This document shows, one piece after another, positions 34,299-42,909 of a DNA stretch of 64,000 nucleotides. Made by a program: the position numbers and the translations under genes. A model generated the notes under the pieces. It made no database searches. It was not told where the DNA came from and worked only from the letters and a program-made list of their open reading frames with translations. How positions within the stretch are numbered: the stretch's first letter is position 1; each line of letters starts with the position of its first letter. The stretch is from Bacillus sp. FJAT-26390 (GTDB lineage Bacteria > Bacillota > Bacilli > Paenibacillales > Paenibacillaceae): NCBI RefSeq assembly GCF_001682865.1, contig NZ_MAQX01000001.1, positions 1,369,290 through 1,433,289 of the forward strand. Reading direction: 5' to 3'.

Positions 34299-34331
34299 CA
34301 AAAAAACCTTTTAGCCGCTGCTAAAAAGGTC
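34299..34331 (-). terminator. Terminator hairpin in the panBCD leader
   Basis: On the minus strand ACCTTTTTAGC and GCTAAAAGGT pair around a short loop, followed by seven T residues. It ends about 35 bases before panB, downstream of a promoter and an 18-codon ORF, so it is either the birA terminator or a leader attenuator. Position favours attenuation. Confidence 0.7.
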
Positions 34332-34475
34332 CCCAAACTGAAAAGGAAACGTTTGCTTGTTGTGCTTCCTTCTGTCTCGGTCCCTACGGCTCAGAGCAGA
34401 GTGTGCATTCCCAACCATTTACATATTTTTTGTTCGTCATCAGTGCAGCTTCCGTTAGAATACCGCCCGATAACA
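34331..34475 (-). promoter_or_regulatory. Structured leader RNA of panBCD (candidate cis-regulatory RNA)
   Basis: Between the promoter and the terminator the minus-strand RNA contains CUGCUC pairing with GAG(A)CAG, a stem with a bulged A, flanked by UGC/GCA pairing and an internal loop, and then AAGGAA pairing with TTCCTT. The known pan motif found upstream of panB in several Bacillota is a stem-loop with bulged adenosines; this leader could be a member, but I cannot confirm it from sequence alone. Confidence 0.45.
34384..34440 (-). CDS. Possible 18-residue leader peptide of panBCD
   Basis: The ORF encodes MTNKKYVNGWECTLCSEP and stops at TAG, inside the transcript that leads into panB. GGAAG lies 9 bases before its ATG. 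It has a C-x-x-C pair and one Trp but no run of codons for a pathway amino acid, so it may instead be a chance frame inside a structured RNA. Confidence 0.3.
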   Translation of the reverse strand: MTNKKYVNGWECTLCSEP

Positions 34476-34498
34476 CTAGTTTACCAAACTTTCTGCAA
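34470..34498 (-). promoter_or_regulatory. Promoter of panBCD
   Basis: On the minus strand TTGCAG (34498-34493), a 17-base spacer and TGTTAT (34475-34470) form a sigma-A-type promoter 21 bases after the birA stop, giving a leader of about 200 bases. Confidence 0.6.
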
Positions 34499-34520
34499 TC
34501 CGTAAACGGCTTGAAACGCG

Positions 34521-35495
34521 CTATAGAGGTTCGCCCATTTCTGCGGAGAAAACAGGCTTCACCGTTCCGTCCGCAAGCTGAATTCGGATCGCCCCGCTCT
34601 CATCAAGCCCGATAGGAATACCCGTAATATCACCTTGAGGCGTTATAAGCCTTGCAGTCTTGCCAAGCGATACCGACAACGCTTCCCAGAGCGTAATGAT
34701 CGGACTAAACCCTTGCTCTTGGTAAAGGAAATAAAGCTGTTCCCATTCCTTCAGAAACTCGGCGATAATATCCTCCCGCACCCATTTTTGCTCCGCGCTG
34801 ATGCGAAGGGAAGTTGCCTTCTCCAGCAATTCCACGGGATAGTCGGCTTCTTCTAAATTTACGCTAATGCCGATGCCTGCAATTACATAACGCAAACGTT
34901 CATCCTCAGCAGCTGATTCAAGCAATATTCCGCTTATTTTTTTCCCGCCGATGAGCAGGTCATTTGGCCATTTGATGCCGATAGGCAAAGAAGTAACCCG
35001 CTTCAAGCTTCTGCATAACGCGACAGCCGTCAATAACGTAAGCTGCGGCGCAAAATGAATCGGCACGGATGGACGCATCACCATACTCATCCAAACGCCC
35101 TTGCCGCGTGGCGATACCCAGTTGCGCCCCATCCGGCCGCGTCCGCTGACCTGCTGCTCCGCTAGAAATAACGTACCTTCCGCAGCGCCTTCTTCTGCTG
35201 CTGCGCGAGCGAGATTTTGCGTAGATTCCACCGTTTCAAAATAATGAATCGTCTTGCCAAAAGCGCTTGTATTCAAGCGGCTTGTCAGCTCTTCGACAGC
35301 AAGGTTGTCCGGAACGCTAAGCAACCGGTAGCCGAGCCTTCTAGACGCTTCAAAATGATAGCCTGCTGCTTCCAGCTTGCGGATTTGCTTCCAGATCGCA
35401 GTCCGGCTAACGCCGAGCTCTTGGCTCATGCTTTCTCCCGATATGTATTCACCTGGCCTGTCCTCAAACAAGCGAAGCAAGGGCTCATGATTCAT
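34521..35495 (-). CDS. birA: Biotin-protein ligase / biotin operon repressor
   Basis: A 324-residue bifunctional protein. Residues 1-60 are a winged helix (GEYISGESMSQELGVSRTAIWKQIRKLEAAGY, split), the central ligase domain has SGRGRMGRNWVSPRGKGVWMS and KWPNDLLIGGKKISGILLE, and the C-terminal SH3-like domain follows. It attaches biotin to carboxylases and represses biotin genes as biotinyl-AMP complex. AGGAGGGATTGG precedes the ATG. It follows cca by about 55 bases, the same order as in B. subtilis. Confidence 0.95.
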   Translation of the reverse strand: MNHEPLLRLFEDRPGEYISGESMSQELGVSRTAIWKQIRKLEAAGYHFEASRRLGYRLLSVPDNLAVEELTSRLNTSAFGKTIHYFETVESTQNLARAAAEEGAAEGTLFLAEQQVSGRGRMGRNWVSPRGKGVWMSMVMRPSVPIHFAPQLTLLTAVALCRSLKRVTSLPIGIKWPNDLLIGGKKISGILLESAAEDERLRYVIAGIGISVNLEEADYPVELLEKATSLRISAEQKWVREDIIAEFLKEWEQLYFLYQEQGFSPIITLWEALSVSLGKTARLITPQGDITGIPIGLDESGAIRIQLADGTVKPVFSAEMGEPL

Positions 35496-35549
35496 TCCAA
35501 TCCCTCCTAAACTAAAAGCGAAGAAGGACTGAGTTCCCAGTCCTCCTGC

Positions 35550-36830
35550 TTATTTCCACTGTGATGCTTGCTTAAGAAGCGTTTCCTTTTGATTTTCCAA
35601 CTCTCCCAATGCTACCATTTGGAGCAACCGTCCAAGAAACTCTTTTACCCAAGGTCCCGCATCTTTTTGCATATGGCTCGTTAAATCTCTACCGCTTATT
35701 TTAAGCTGTTTTAGCGAAGTGACAGGAATATCTTCAAGCCAACCGTTCAAACGGTTTAGAAGGTCGCTTGAGAAGATCTCCGGCGCTGCATGAACCTTAC
35801 GCATGATCACGAGCCACTCGCCAGCTTCAAGCTTTCCAAATCGGATGATGATATCCAGCCAGAACGCATGCAGCTCATTTATATCGGCTTGCTTCGACCT
35901 TATTTCCATACATTTATGGATTTCTATTATCGTTAAAATAAACTTGCTGCGCGAATTGGAAAATCGAAGAACTTGAAGCGCTTGCTTAGCAGCATCACTT
36001 GAAATCCTAAGCGCAATAGCAATCGCGGCCCAGCGTCCATCGATTGACTCCACCTCATGCAGCAAGCTAAAGAGATTTCTTGCTTTGCCGCTCTGGTAAG
36101 CTTCTTTCATCGATATAGCCGCTTCGTCCGGAAAAGGCTCCTTCAAATGAAACAGCAATTCGCTTGCCGCAACATACCGAAGCGCTCTCTGCGGATCTGC
36201 GCCGGCAAGCATTTTGTCTAGCTCTACCTGTACACGTTCCATTGCGATAAATTCAAGCAATTCCCGATGGCGGATAATCGCTCTCCACGTGCGAAATGCA
36301 GGGACCAACTGATAAACGCCAATGAAACGGACAGCTCTCATCATCCGCAGCGCATCCTCTTGAAAGCGCGCTTCAGGGTCGCCTACAGAGCGAATCGTCT
36401 TATTTTGCAAATCATGCATGCCGCCATATGGATCATATAGCTCGCCGTCCTCGGCAAGCGCCATGGCGTTCATCGTGAAATCCCGCCTAAGCAGATCTCC
36501 GTCAAGTTCCGTTATATAGAGCACGCTCTCCGGTTTACGATGGGCTTCATAAGCGGATTCCTGTCTAAACGTCGTAACCTCATAGGTGACGTCTTCATGG
36601 ATGACCGTAATCGTGCCATGTTGCAAACCCGTCGGTATGCAGCGCTCAAAAAGCTCTAGCACCTGCTCCGGACGGGCTGAAGTTGCAATATCGACATCCT
36701 TGATTGGCAAGCCTAATAATGAATCCCGCACTGCGCCGCCCACAAAGACGGCTTCGAAATGATGTTCTCGAAGCCGCTGAACGATGGGCAATGCGGATAA
36801 AATCGGTTCAGGAAACGAAAGCCGCATCAT
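35550..36830 (-). CDS. cca: CCA tRNA nucleotidyltransferase
   Basis: A 426-residue class II enzyme that adds or repairs the 3' CCA of tRNAs. Visible: FVGGAVRDSLLGLPIKDVDIATSA with the DxD metal site, VTTFRQE, RRDFTMNAMALAEDGELYDPYGG, and GDPEARFQEDALRMMRAVRF. Start is ATG 36830 or 36827 behind AAAGG. The C-terminal half is helical and less conserved, as usual. It lies between bshA and birA. Confidence 0.95.
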   Translation of the reverse strand: MMRLSFPEPILSALPIVQRLREHHFEAVFVGGAVRDSLLGLPIKDVDIATSARPEQVLELFERCIPTGLQHGTITVIHEDVTYEVTTFRQESAYEAHRKPESVLYITELDGDLLRRDFTMNAMALAEDGELYDPYGGMHDLQNKTIRSVGDPEARFQEDALRMMRAVRFIGVYQLVPAFRTWRAIIRHRELLEFIAMERVQVELDKMLAGADPQRALRYVAASELLFHLKEPFPDEAAISMKEAYQSGKARNLFSLLHEVESIDGRWAAIAIALRISSDAAKQALQVLRFSNSRSKFILTIIEIHKCMEIRSKQADINELHAFWLDIIIRFGKLEAGEWLVIMRKVHAAPEIFSSDLLNRLNGWLEDIPVTSLKQLKISGRDLTSHMQKDAGPWVKEFLGRLLQMVALGELENQKETLLKQASQWK

Positions 36831-36858
36831 ACTCACCTTTCTTGGCAGCAGCTACCTC

Positions 36859-38022
36859 TTAATCGCTGCAGACGGCAATCGGCAAGTCTGCCTCGATGCC
36901 AAGCACCCGATAATAAATTTCCTCATATTGCGTCGTTATTACGTCATTGCAGAACTCATTTCTAGCTCTGAATATGCAGGCTTGTTTAAACTGCTCGTGC
37001 AGCTTCTCATTTGTAAGGAGCCGTTCAACGTTTTTCGCCATGTCCTCTACATCGCCTATTGGCGACAAGAATCCTGTCTCACCGTGCGTAATCAGCTCGG
37101 GAATGCCCCCTGCATCCGATCCGACAGTCGGAACGCCGCAGGCCATCGCCTCAAGCGCCACTAAGCCGAAGCTTTCCTTCTCCGAAGGAAGCAGCAGCAC
37201 ATCCGCCATCGAGATGACCTGTGCGACATCCTCCTGCTTGCCAAGGAAATGAACGCGATCCTCAAGACCAAGCTGCCTGATCCGGCACTGGATCTTGGAA
37301 AGCTCTGGCCCTTCGCCCACGAGCAAGAGCTTAGAAGGCACCTTCTCTGATACGCGTGCAAAAATATCAACCACATCGCCAACACGTTTTACGGGGCGGA
37401 AGTTGGATATATGCATCAAGATTTTCTCGTTCGGCGCCGCGTAATCCGCTCGAAGCGATACGACATCCCTTGGGTAATACACACGCTTATCGACAAAATT
37501 ATAAGTTAAGTCAATAGGTGTGGTGATATCAAGCAGCTGCCTCGTTTCATTGATTAGATCCTTGGATACGGCCGTAACGGCATCGCTTTGGTGGATGGCA
37601 AGACGGATCAGGTTCTTTAACGATTCATCCTGCGCCAGCACCGTAATATCGGTACCGTGAAGCGTCGTCACCGTTTTAAGTCCATCCCCGTTCATCTGCT
37701 TCGCCAAATAAGCACAAACCGCATGGGGTACCGCATAATGTACATGGAGCAGATCAAGCTGCTGCATTTTGGCTACCTGCGCCATTTTGCTCGCCAAAGC
37801 TAAATCATACGGCGGATAGCGGAACACATAATAATCATTGACCTCTACTTCATGGAAAAAAATATTTTTATTAAAGTGTCCCAACCGAAAAGGAATACTG
37901 TGCGTTATAAAATGAATTTCATGGCCGCGTTCTGCCAGCAGCTTACCAAGCTCAGTAGCCACGACTCCCGATCCGCCCAAGGTTGGGTAACAGGTTATGC
38001 CAATCTTTAATTTTCTCGCCAC
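36859..38022 (-). CDS. bshA: N-acetyl-alpha-D-glucosaminyl L-malate synthase
   Basis: A 387-residue GT4-family glycosyltransferase that joins GlcNAc and L-malate in the first step of bacillithiol synthesis. Seen: IGITCYPTLGGSGVVATELG, LHVHYAVPHA, TLHGTDITVLAQD, NFRPVKRV and the nucleotide-binding LLLPSEKESFGLVALEAMACGVPTVGSDAGG split around residue 285. GTG at 38022 has AGGAGG 10 bases upstream and gives the usual MARKLKIGITCYP start. Confidence 0.95.
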   Translation of the reverse strand: MARKLKIGITCYPTLGGSGVVATELGKLLAERGHEIHFITHSIPFRLGHFNKNIFFHEVEVNDYYVFRYPPYDLALASKMAQVAKMQQLDLLHVHYAVPHAVCAYLAKQMNGDGLKTVTTLHGTDITVLAQDESLKNLIRLAIHQSDAVTAVSKDLINETRQLLDITTPIDLTYNFVDKRVYYPRDVVSLRADYAAPNEKILMHISNFRPVKRVGDVVDIFARVSEKVPSKLLLVGEGPELSKIQCRIRQLGLEDRVHFLGKQEDVAQVISMADVLLLPSEKESFGLVALEAMACGVPTVGSDAGGIPELITHGETGFLSPIGDVEDMAKNVERLLTNEKLHEQFKQACIFRARNEFCNDVITTQYEEIYYRVLGIEADLPIAVCSD

Positions 38023-38086
38023 TGTTGTCGCGCCTCCTGTGTTCGTCACGTATAACTATTGTATTACACAAGAGCTGTACGATTTG

Positions 38087-38785
38087 TCAAAAAAATTGTA
38101 CGGCGTGTGGGCGCTTTAAAGCAAAGCCCTCCGCATACGACCAGCCTCTTGCTTGTCCAAGCAGCGAATCACGCGCTTCCACTCGCTCTACATAACGGTT
38201 CGTGAGCGGTGTTGCCACACGGTCTGATCCGGCTGCCGCTGCATCAAATTGCGAACGATAAGCCAAAAGCGCGTTACGCTTCGTCTCATGGAAATCACTA
38301 ATATCAACGATCAAGGACACTTGATCAACGTCATTTATATAATAATAAATAAGCTGCGACACTTGCACCGCAGGCAGCTCCGGCATATACCTTCGAAGCT
38401 TGGCATTAAACACAGCCTCTTCAATCAATTGGCTTGTTGCCACATGATCGGGATGACGGTCTACCCAATATGGTGCAAAAATGATGCGCGGCTTAAATGT
38501 ACGAATTTCAGATACAATTTGCTCAATCTGATTTCTTGTAGGCTCTAGCCCCCGGTCAGGCAGTCCAAGATTGGAACGCATACTAAGCCCAAGCACCTTA
38601 GAAGCCTCAGCCGCTTCCTGCTTTCGCAGCTCCACCGTGCCGTTTGACGACATCTCAGCCTCAGTCAAATCACAGACGCCGACTTTGAAGCCGGCTTGCA
38701 CATGCTTCGCGATCGTACCGCCCATTCCAATCTCGGCATCGTCAGCATGTGCGCCAAAAACGAGAATATCTAGCGATTCGGTCAT
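38087..38785 (-). CDS. bshB1: Bacillithiol biosynthesis deacetylase BshB1
   Basis: A 232-residue LmbE-family zinc deacetylase that removes acetate from GlcNAc-malate. The zinc site is [19 protein letters not shown] plus a later histidine in [17 protein letters not shown]. It overlaps mgsA by ATGA and precedes bshA by 64 bases, so two steps of bacillithiol synthesis are adjacent. The cysteine-adding enzyme (bshC) is elsewhere. Confidence 0.95.
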   Translation of the reverse strand: MTESLDILVFGAHADDAEIGMGGTIAKHVQAGFKVGVCDLTEAEMSSNGTVELRKQEAAEASKVLGLSMRSNLGLPDRGLEPTRNQIEQIVSEIRTFKPRIIFAPYWVDRHPDHVATSQLIEEAVFNAKLRRYMPELPAVQVSQLIYYYINDVDQVSLIVDISDFHETKRNALLAYRSQFDAAAAGSDRVATPLTNRYVERVEARDSLLGQARGWSYAEGFALKRPHAVQFF

Positions 38786-39204
38786 TCGGCAACACCCGGT
38801 TTATATTTATGGACAAGCTCCCGCCATGCGAAGTCTCCGCGCTCAAGCGCCTTTACGAGCAATTCAGCAGTCGCAATATTGGTCGCAACCGGAATTCCCT
38901 GAACATCGCATAAACGAAGCAATGCAATAATGTCGGGCTCATGAGGCTGAGCCATCAGAGGGTCGCGCAAAAAAATAATTAAATCCATCTCATTTTGAGC
39001 CACTAGCGCTCCAATTTGTTGGTCGCCGCCTAGCGGGCCCGACATGAACCGATGGATGGACAAGTTGGTTTGCTCCATAATACGCGTGCCTGTCGTACCT
39101 GTCGAATACAGCTTATGCGGAACAAAAACCTTCTCATATGCGATTACAAAATTTACGATTTCCTCTTTTTTTCGATCATGCGCGATAAATGCTATGTTTA
39201 ACAT
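38782..39204 (-). CDS. mgsA: Methylglyoxal synthase
   Basis: A 140-residue enzyme turning dihydroxyacetone phosphate into methylglyoxal. The sequence has [45 protein letters not shown] with the catalytic aspartate, and [17 protein letters not shown]. Length is normal. Being next to bacillithiol genes fits, because bacillithiol helps detoxify methylglyoxal. Confidence 0.95.
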   Translation of the reverse strand: MLNIAFIAHDRKKEEIVNFVIAYEKVFVPHKLYSTGTTGTRIMEQTNLSIHRFMSGPLGGDQQIGALVAQNEMDLIIFLRDPLMAQPHEPDIIALLRLCDVQGIPVATNIATAELLVKALERGDFAWRELVHKYKPGVAE

Positions 39205-39233
39205 GCCGTTCCCCTCTCCTGGTGACGAAATAC

Positions 39234-40040
39234 CTAGTCCATGATATGTTCGAAGCCGTAAATTAAACCGCTGTATGTCATAACCTTCTTCACGGCTACA
39301 TTGACACCTGGCATATATCCTGCGCGGTCATAGGAATCATGACGAATCTTAAGCGTCTGGCCGTTGCCTCCGAATACGACCTCCTGCTGTGCAAATACGC
39401 CTGGAAGTCTCACGCTATGTATGCGGAATCCGTTGTAATAGCCGCCGCGAGCGCCTTCTATTACCTCTTCCTCATTTGGATTGCCTTGGCGCAATTCCTT
39501 GCGAACCTGCGAGATCAACTCAGCGGTCTTGATCGAAGTGCCTGACGGCGCATCCAGCTTTTGATCGCCGTGATATTCGATAATTTCCACATGCGGCAAA
39601 TATTTTGAAGCCTCAGCCGCAAATTTCATCATCAAAATAGCTCCGATTGAGAAGTTTGGCGCTATAAGGCCGCCAATCCCTTTTTCTTGGCAAAGCTCGT
39701 CCAGCTCCTCGATCTGTTCCGGCGTAAATCCGGTTGTCCCGATTATGGGACGCACGCCAAACCCAATCGATGTTTTGGTGTTGCTATAGGCTACCTGGGG
39801 CACTGTAAAATCGACCAGCACATCGGCATTCGAGCTGCTGAGCGCCTCTTCAAGCGTAGCGCTAACAATGACTCCTGTATTTGCTTTACCGGCAAACAAG
39901 CCAGCGTCAACAGGACCCGCTGAAGGAGCGACGGCCGCAACCAATTGAAGCGTCTCGTCCTCCAGCACCATTTTGACAACCTCGCGCCCCATTCTTCCGC
40001 TTGCGCCAGCTACTGCCACTCGTATTTTTTGTGTCGTCAT
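39234..40040 (-). CDS. dapB: 4-hydroxy-tetrahydrodipicolinate reductase
   Basis: A 268-residue enzyme of the lysine/diaminopimelate pathway. N-terminal Rossmann fold [43 protein letters not shown], and the catalytic [24 protein letters not shown] 40040 lies 7-8 bases after AGGTG. It also feeds dipicolinate synthesis in spores through its product pool. It is immediately downstream of a TPR gene. Confidence 0.95.
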   Translation of the reverse strand: MTTQKIRVAVAGASGRMGREVVKMVLEDETLQLVAAVAPSAGPVDAGLFAGKANTGVIVSATLEEALSSSNADVLVDFTVPQVAYSNTKTSIGFGVRPIIGTTGFTPEQIEELDELCQEKGIGGLIAPNFSIGAILMMKFAAEASKYLPHVEIIEYHGDQKLDAPSGTSIKTAELISQVRKELRQGNPNEEEVIEGARGGYYNGFRIHSVRLPGVFAQQEVVFGGNGQTLKIRHDSYDRAGYMPGVNVAVKKVMTYSGLIYGFEHIMD

Positions 40041-40045
40041 GCTTA

Positions 40046-40591
40046 TCACCTGTTCCTTTTTCTTTTTCGTACGTTTATGCGCAAGTGCTGCATGCGTCGC
40101 TTTCGGTTCACGTCGGCAAACAATCTTCTCGCTGCTGAATGGCTTGGATCAAGCCGCATCGCTTCCCTTGCGTTACTGGCAGCCTTATCGTATTGATTAA
40201 GGGCAGCGTATATCACTCCAAGCGTATAAAATGCATCAAAGCTAAGCGGGTCTAGCGAGCTCGCACGATCCAGCAGCTCTGCTGCTTCGACAAGCTTCGG
40301 CGGTACCTTCGCTAGCAAAAGGTCCGCTTCAGCCAGCAGTATCCTAGCTTCAACGGTTTGTAAATGATATTTGTATTCCGCATGCTCAGGATCCAGCCTT
40401 AAAGCTGACTCCGCATGCTGCTTCGCTTTCGCCCATTTGCCGCTGCGAGCGCATGACACGGCGCATGTGTGATAATAAAATGCATTTTCCGGTTCGGCTT
40501 CGATCGCCTGCTCGAACCAATATATCGCTTGCTCGAAATCGCTGTTAAAGATGAATTCATAAGCTTTTTTGATGCAGCTCTCTCCATCCAT
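40046..40591 (-). CDS. TPR-repeat protein
   Basis: A soluble 181-residue protein of about four tetratricopeptide repeats: KKAYEFIFNSDFEQAIYWFE, AFYYHTCAVSCARSGKWAKA, AADLLLAK-type middle region, and DAFYTLGVIYAALNQYDKAA, ending in a very basic tail (NRKRRMQHLRINVRKRKRNR). Such a tail could bind nucleic acid or membranes. ATG 40591 has AGGAGG 8 bases upstream. Its stop is 5 bases from the dapB start. The target is unknown. Confidence 0.75.
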   Translation of the reverse strand: MDGESCIKKAYEFIFNSDFEQAIYWFEQAIEAEPENAFYYHTCAVSCARSGKWAKAKQHAESALRLDPEHAEYKYHLQTVEARILLAEADLLLAKVPPKLVEAAELLDRASSLDPLSFDAFYTLGVIYAALNQYDKAASNAREAMRLDPSHSAARRLFADVNRKRRMQHLRINVRKRKRNR

Positions 40592-40645
40592 CCGCCCATC
40601 CTCCTTGTACACAGGTTGATGGTACAGCATATGTTAGGAGCTTGT

Positions 40646-40981
40646 TTACAGTTCGGTTATTTTCTTCGTCCACCGATTCGCATCACGAGTTGTAAACTTA
40701 TGCATGACTTTATTATGCGCTTCCGTTAAATCAATATTGAGCGAATTCGCAAAACAAGAAAGAATAAATAAAATATCGCCAAGCTCCATTTCAACGGAAT
40801 TATCCGCCTCATCCGCTTTTTTGGGCTTTTCTCCATAGAAGTGGTTCACTTCGCGAGCAAGCTCCCCTACTTCCTCTGACATTCTGGCCATCAGGGCAAG
40901 CGGGCTGAAGTAGCCTTCTTTAAATTGAGAAATGTAATCATCTACTTCTCGCTGAATATCTGACAATGTTTTTTCCGACAT
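40646..40981 (-). CDS. ypjD: MazG-like nucleotide pyrophosphohydrolase (YpjD)
   Basis: A 111-residue MazG-family enzyme that cleaves (d)NTPs to NMP and pyrophosphate. The metal-binding motif is EEVGELAREV followed at about 30 residues by EMELGDILFILSC, with N in NSLNIDLTEAHNKVMHKF. ATG 40981 has AAAGGA 8-9 bases upstream. Gene order ypjD-(TPR)-dapB matches B. subtilis apart from the inserted TPR gene. Confidence 0.88.
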   Translation of the reverse strand: MSEKTLSDIQREVDDYISQFKEGYFSPLALMARMSEEVGELAREVNHFYGEKPKKADEADNSVEMELGDILFILSCFANSLNIDLTEAHNKVMHKFTTRDANRWTKKITEL

Positions 40982-41134
40982 CGAAACATTTCCTTTCTGT
41001 CGATAGCTATACTTCACTATGTTAACGTAAAGGCCTATTTAAAATCAATGTTTTTTGATTGATGATATTTAGCCATACTACATGTAAGTCATTGTTAGCC
41101 ATTCGAAAATAGAAACTGAACGGGGTTGCCAAAT

Positions 41135-41989
41135 ATGCTACAGCAATTGCGGTTGATTATTCCCATCATGATCGGCACTGCTATCTATGCGTTTGGGCTG
41201 CACTATTTTGTCATTCCAAACCAGCTTATGGAGGGGGGTGTTACAGGCATCGCCGTCTTACTCAACTATGCTGCTGGACTCCCGCTATCCATCTCTACAT
41301 TAGTACTCAACATCCCCTTGTTCTTTCTGGGCTGGAAGGCGCTTGGACGCGGGCAAATGTTGTATACGCTTATTGGCGTTATATCCTTATCCTGCTTCCT
41401 TGCGCTTATGGAACAGCTGATTGACCGCGAATGGGTCATCCCGTTCCACGGCACCAACGACTATATGCTCGTAGCTCTCTATGCCGGCGTATCCCTTGGG
41501 ACAGGACTCGGCATCGTATTTCGATTTGGCGGAACAACCGGAGGCGTAGACATTATCGCGCGCATCGTTTCTCGTTCAAAGGGAATGAGCATGGGACAAA
41601 TTATCCTTTCATTTGATGCCTTCATCATCGGAATTTCTTTGTTTTATATTACGATTGAAAAGGTGCTTTACACCCTTGTGACGGTGTTTATTGCCTCAAA
41701 GCTGATAGACTTCATTCAGGATGGCGCCTATGCAGCCAAATCTTTTTCGATCATATCCGAGCATGGCGAAGCGATCTCCGATCAAATATCGCTTGAGCTT
41801 GAACGCGGCGTCACCCTTATCCCCGCAAAAGGCGCTTTCTCCGGACAACAAAAAGAGGTCGTCTATTGCGTCGTCCAGCGGCAAGAAATACGCCGGCTGA
41901 AAACGATCGTCCGCAATATCGACCCCAAAGCTTTTATCGTCATTAATGAAGTGCATGATGTGCTTGGCGAAGGTTTTAAAGAAGAATAA
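41135..41989 (+). CDS. ypjC: YitT-family membrane protein (YpjC-like)
   Basis: A 284-residue protein with about five membrane helices in the first 180 residues (LIIPIMIGTAIYAFGLHYFVI, STLVLNIPLFFLGW, TLIGVISLSCFLALM, YMLVALYAGVSLGTGLGI, LYTLVTVFIASKLI) carrying the family motifs MEGGVTGIA and GGTTGGVDIIARI, then a cytosolic DUF2179 domain (SISLELERGVTLIPAKGAF-like). Function is unknown. It is on the plus strand, opposite to ypjD and ypjB, and converges with ypjB with 5 bases between stops. Confidence 0.88.
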   Translation: MLQQLRLIIPIMIGTAIYAFGLHYFVIPNQLMEGGVTGIAVLLNYAAGLPLSISTLVLNIPLFFLGWKALGRGQMLYTLIGVISLSCFLALMEQLIDREWVIPFHGTNDYMLVALYAGVSLGTGLGIVFRFGGTTGGVDIIARIVSRSKGMSMGQIILSFDAFIIGISLFYITIEKVLYTLVTVFIASKLIDFIQDGAYAAKSFSIISEHGEAISDQISLELERGVTLIPAKGAFSGQQKEVVYCVVQRQEIRRLKTIVRNIDPKAFIVINEVHDVLGEGFKEE

Positions 41990-41994
41990 CCGCT

Positions 41995-42867
41995 CTACTT
42001 CGTAATCGGCTTTACGCCAAATGGATTTGCTTTATATTTTCTCCAGCCCGAATAGGTAAGAATGGCGGATATAAGCGCACCTAAGAAAAGCGTCCAGCTA
42101 AGCGGATTTGAGGTTGGAATAGCTGCAACAGCCGGCAAAGAATTTTCTCGCCCACTCTGATCAAACAAGCGTACGAGCGATTCCTTTAACGCCTTCAAGG
42201 AGCGGTCAATCATAGCATCATTCGTAATATTATGTACATTGGCTTCGAGCAGCTTATTCGTATAGAGAATCCGTTCGGTAAGTTCAGCCTCAAGCATGCC
42301 GCCGTACAGCATCCGAATGGCCGGCTCTATCCGCTTTGCATGCTCCTGCAGGCCCGTCATTGAAGCCCTTGCCGCAATCGCCCCATCACCCGTCTGACGT
42401 TTCCATGCTTTCTCTACACGTGATAGATCATCCAGCATGACGCTCTCGTATTGCAGCCATAAGGCATGCTCGGGTCGAATTAGCGCATCTGCAGCCAATT
42501 TAATGCGAGCTGCCTCCATCAACCAGCTTGAGCTGCCAGCACCGCTTACCAACGTATGCTCAATCGTTCTTGCATCCTGCGCCATTGCCGACCAGCCCTC
42601 TTCATTTCCCATTGTTTGCCTAAGCCCGCCTTCAATAACCCGCTGCAGCTGCTGGACGTACTGATAGCTTGTCTGGCGATTATTCGTATTAGCTGCTTCA
42701 TATAATGAGCTTGCCATATCATCCAATCGCTGTAGTTGCTTATATGGGCTTGACGATAACAAAGGCGCATACTGGCTTAGCGGCGCACTATTTCCCCATA
42801 CAGAACCGGCATAACCGATCGTCATGACGATACATATGACGAATGGAATTATAAATCGTATCTTCAT
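41995..42867 (-). CDS. ypjB: YpjB-like sporulation-associated membrane protein
   Basis: A protein of about 290 residues with signal peptide (MKIRFIIPFVICIVMTIGYAGSVWG), a helical outside domain of 230 residues without cysteines, and one C-terminal membrane helix (NPLSWTLFLGALISAILTYSGW) followed by a short basic tail. This fits YpjB of B. subtilis, whose role is unclear. ATG 42867 has GGGGGG 6 bases upstream. Both that ribosome site and the start codon lie inside a 40-base inverted repeat, so folding may limit translation. Confidence 0.75.
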   Translation of the reverse strand: MKIRFIIPFVICIVMTIGYAGSVWGNSAPLSQYAPLLSSSPYKQLQRLDDMASSLYEAANTNNRQTSYQYVQQLQRVIEGGLRQTMGNEEGWSAMAQDARTIEHTLVSGAGSSSWLMEAARIKLAADALIRPEHALWLQYESVMLDDLSRVEKAWKRQTGDGAIAARASMTGLQEHAKRIEPAIRMLYGGMLEAELTERILYTNKLLEANVHNITNDAMIDRSLKALKESLVRLFDQSGRENSLPAVAAIPTSNPLSWTLFLGALISAILTYSGWRKYKANPFGVKPITK

Positions 42868-42906
42868 GGACATCCCCCCATAGATCAATCTATGAGGGGA
42901 TGTCCA
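42867..42906 (-). repeat. Long inverted repeat covering the ypjB ribosome site
   Basis: A 40-base inverted repeat from 42867 to 42906: TGGACATCCCC pairs with GGGGATGTCCA, then CATAGAT with ATCTATG, with a single mismatch in 19 pairs and almost no loop. There is no T run. It fills the space between the ypjA stop and the ypjB start, and the 3' arm contains the ypjB Shine-Dalgarno sequence and the first base of the start codon. Confidence 0.85.
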
Positions 42907-42909
42907 CTG

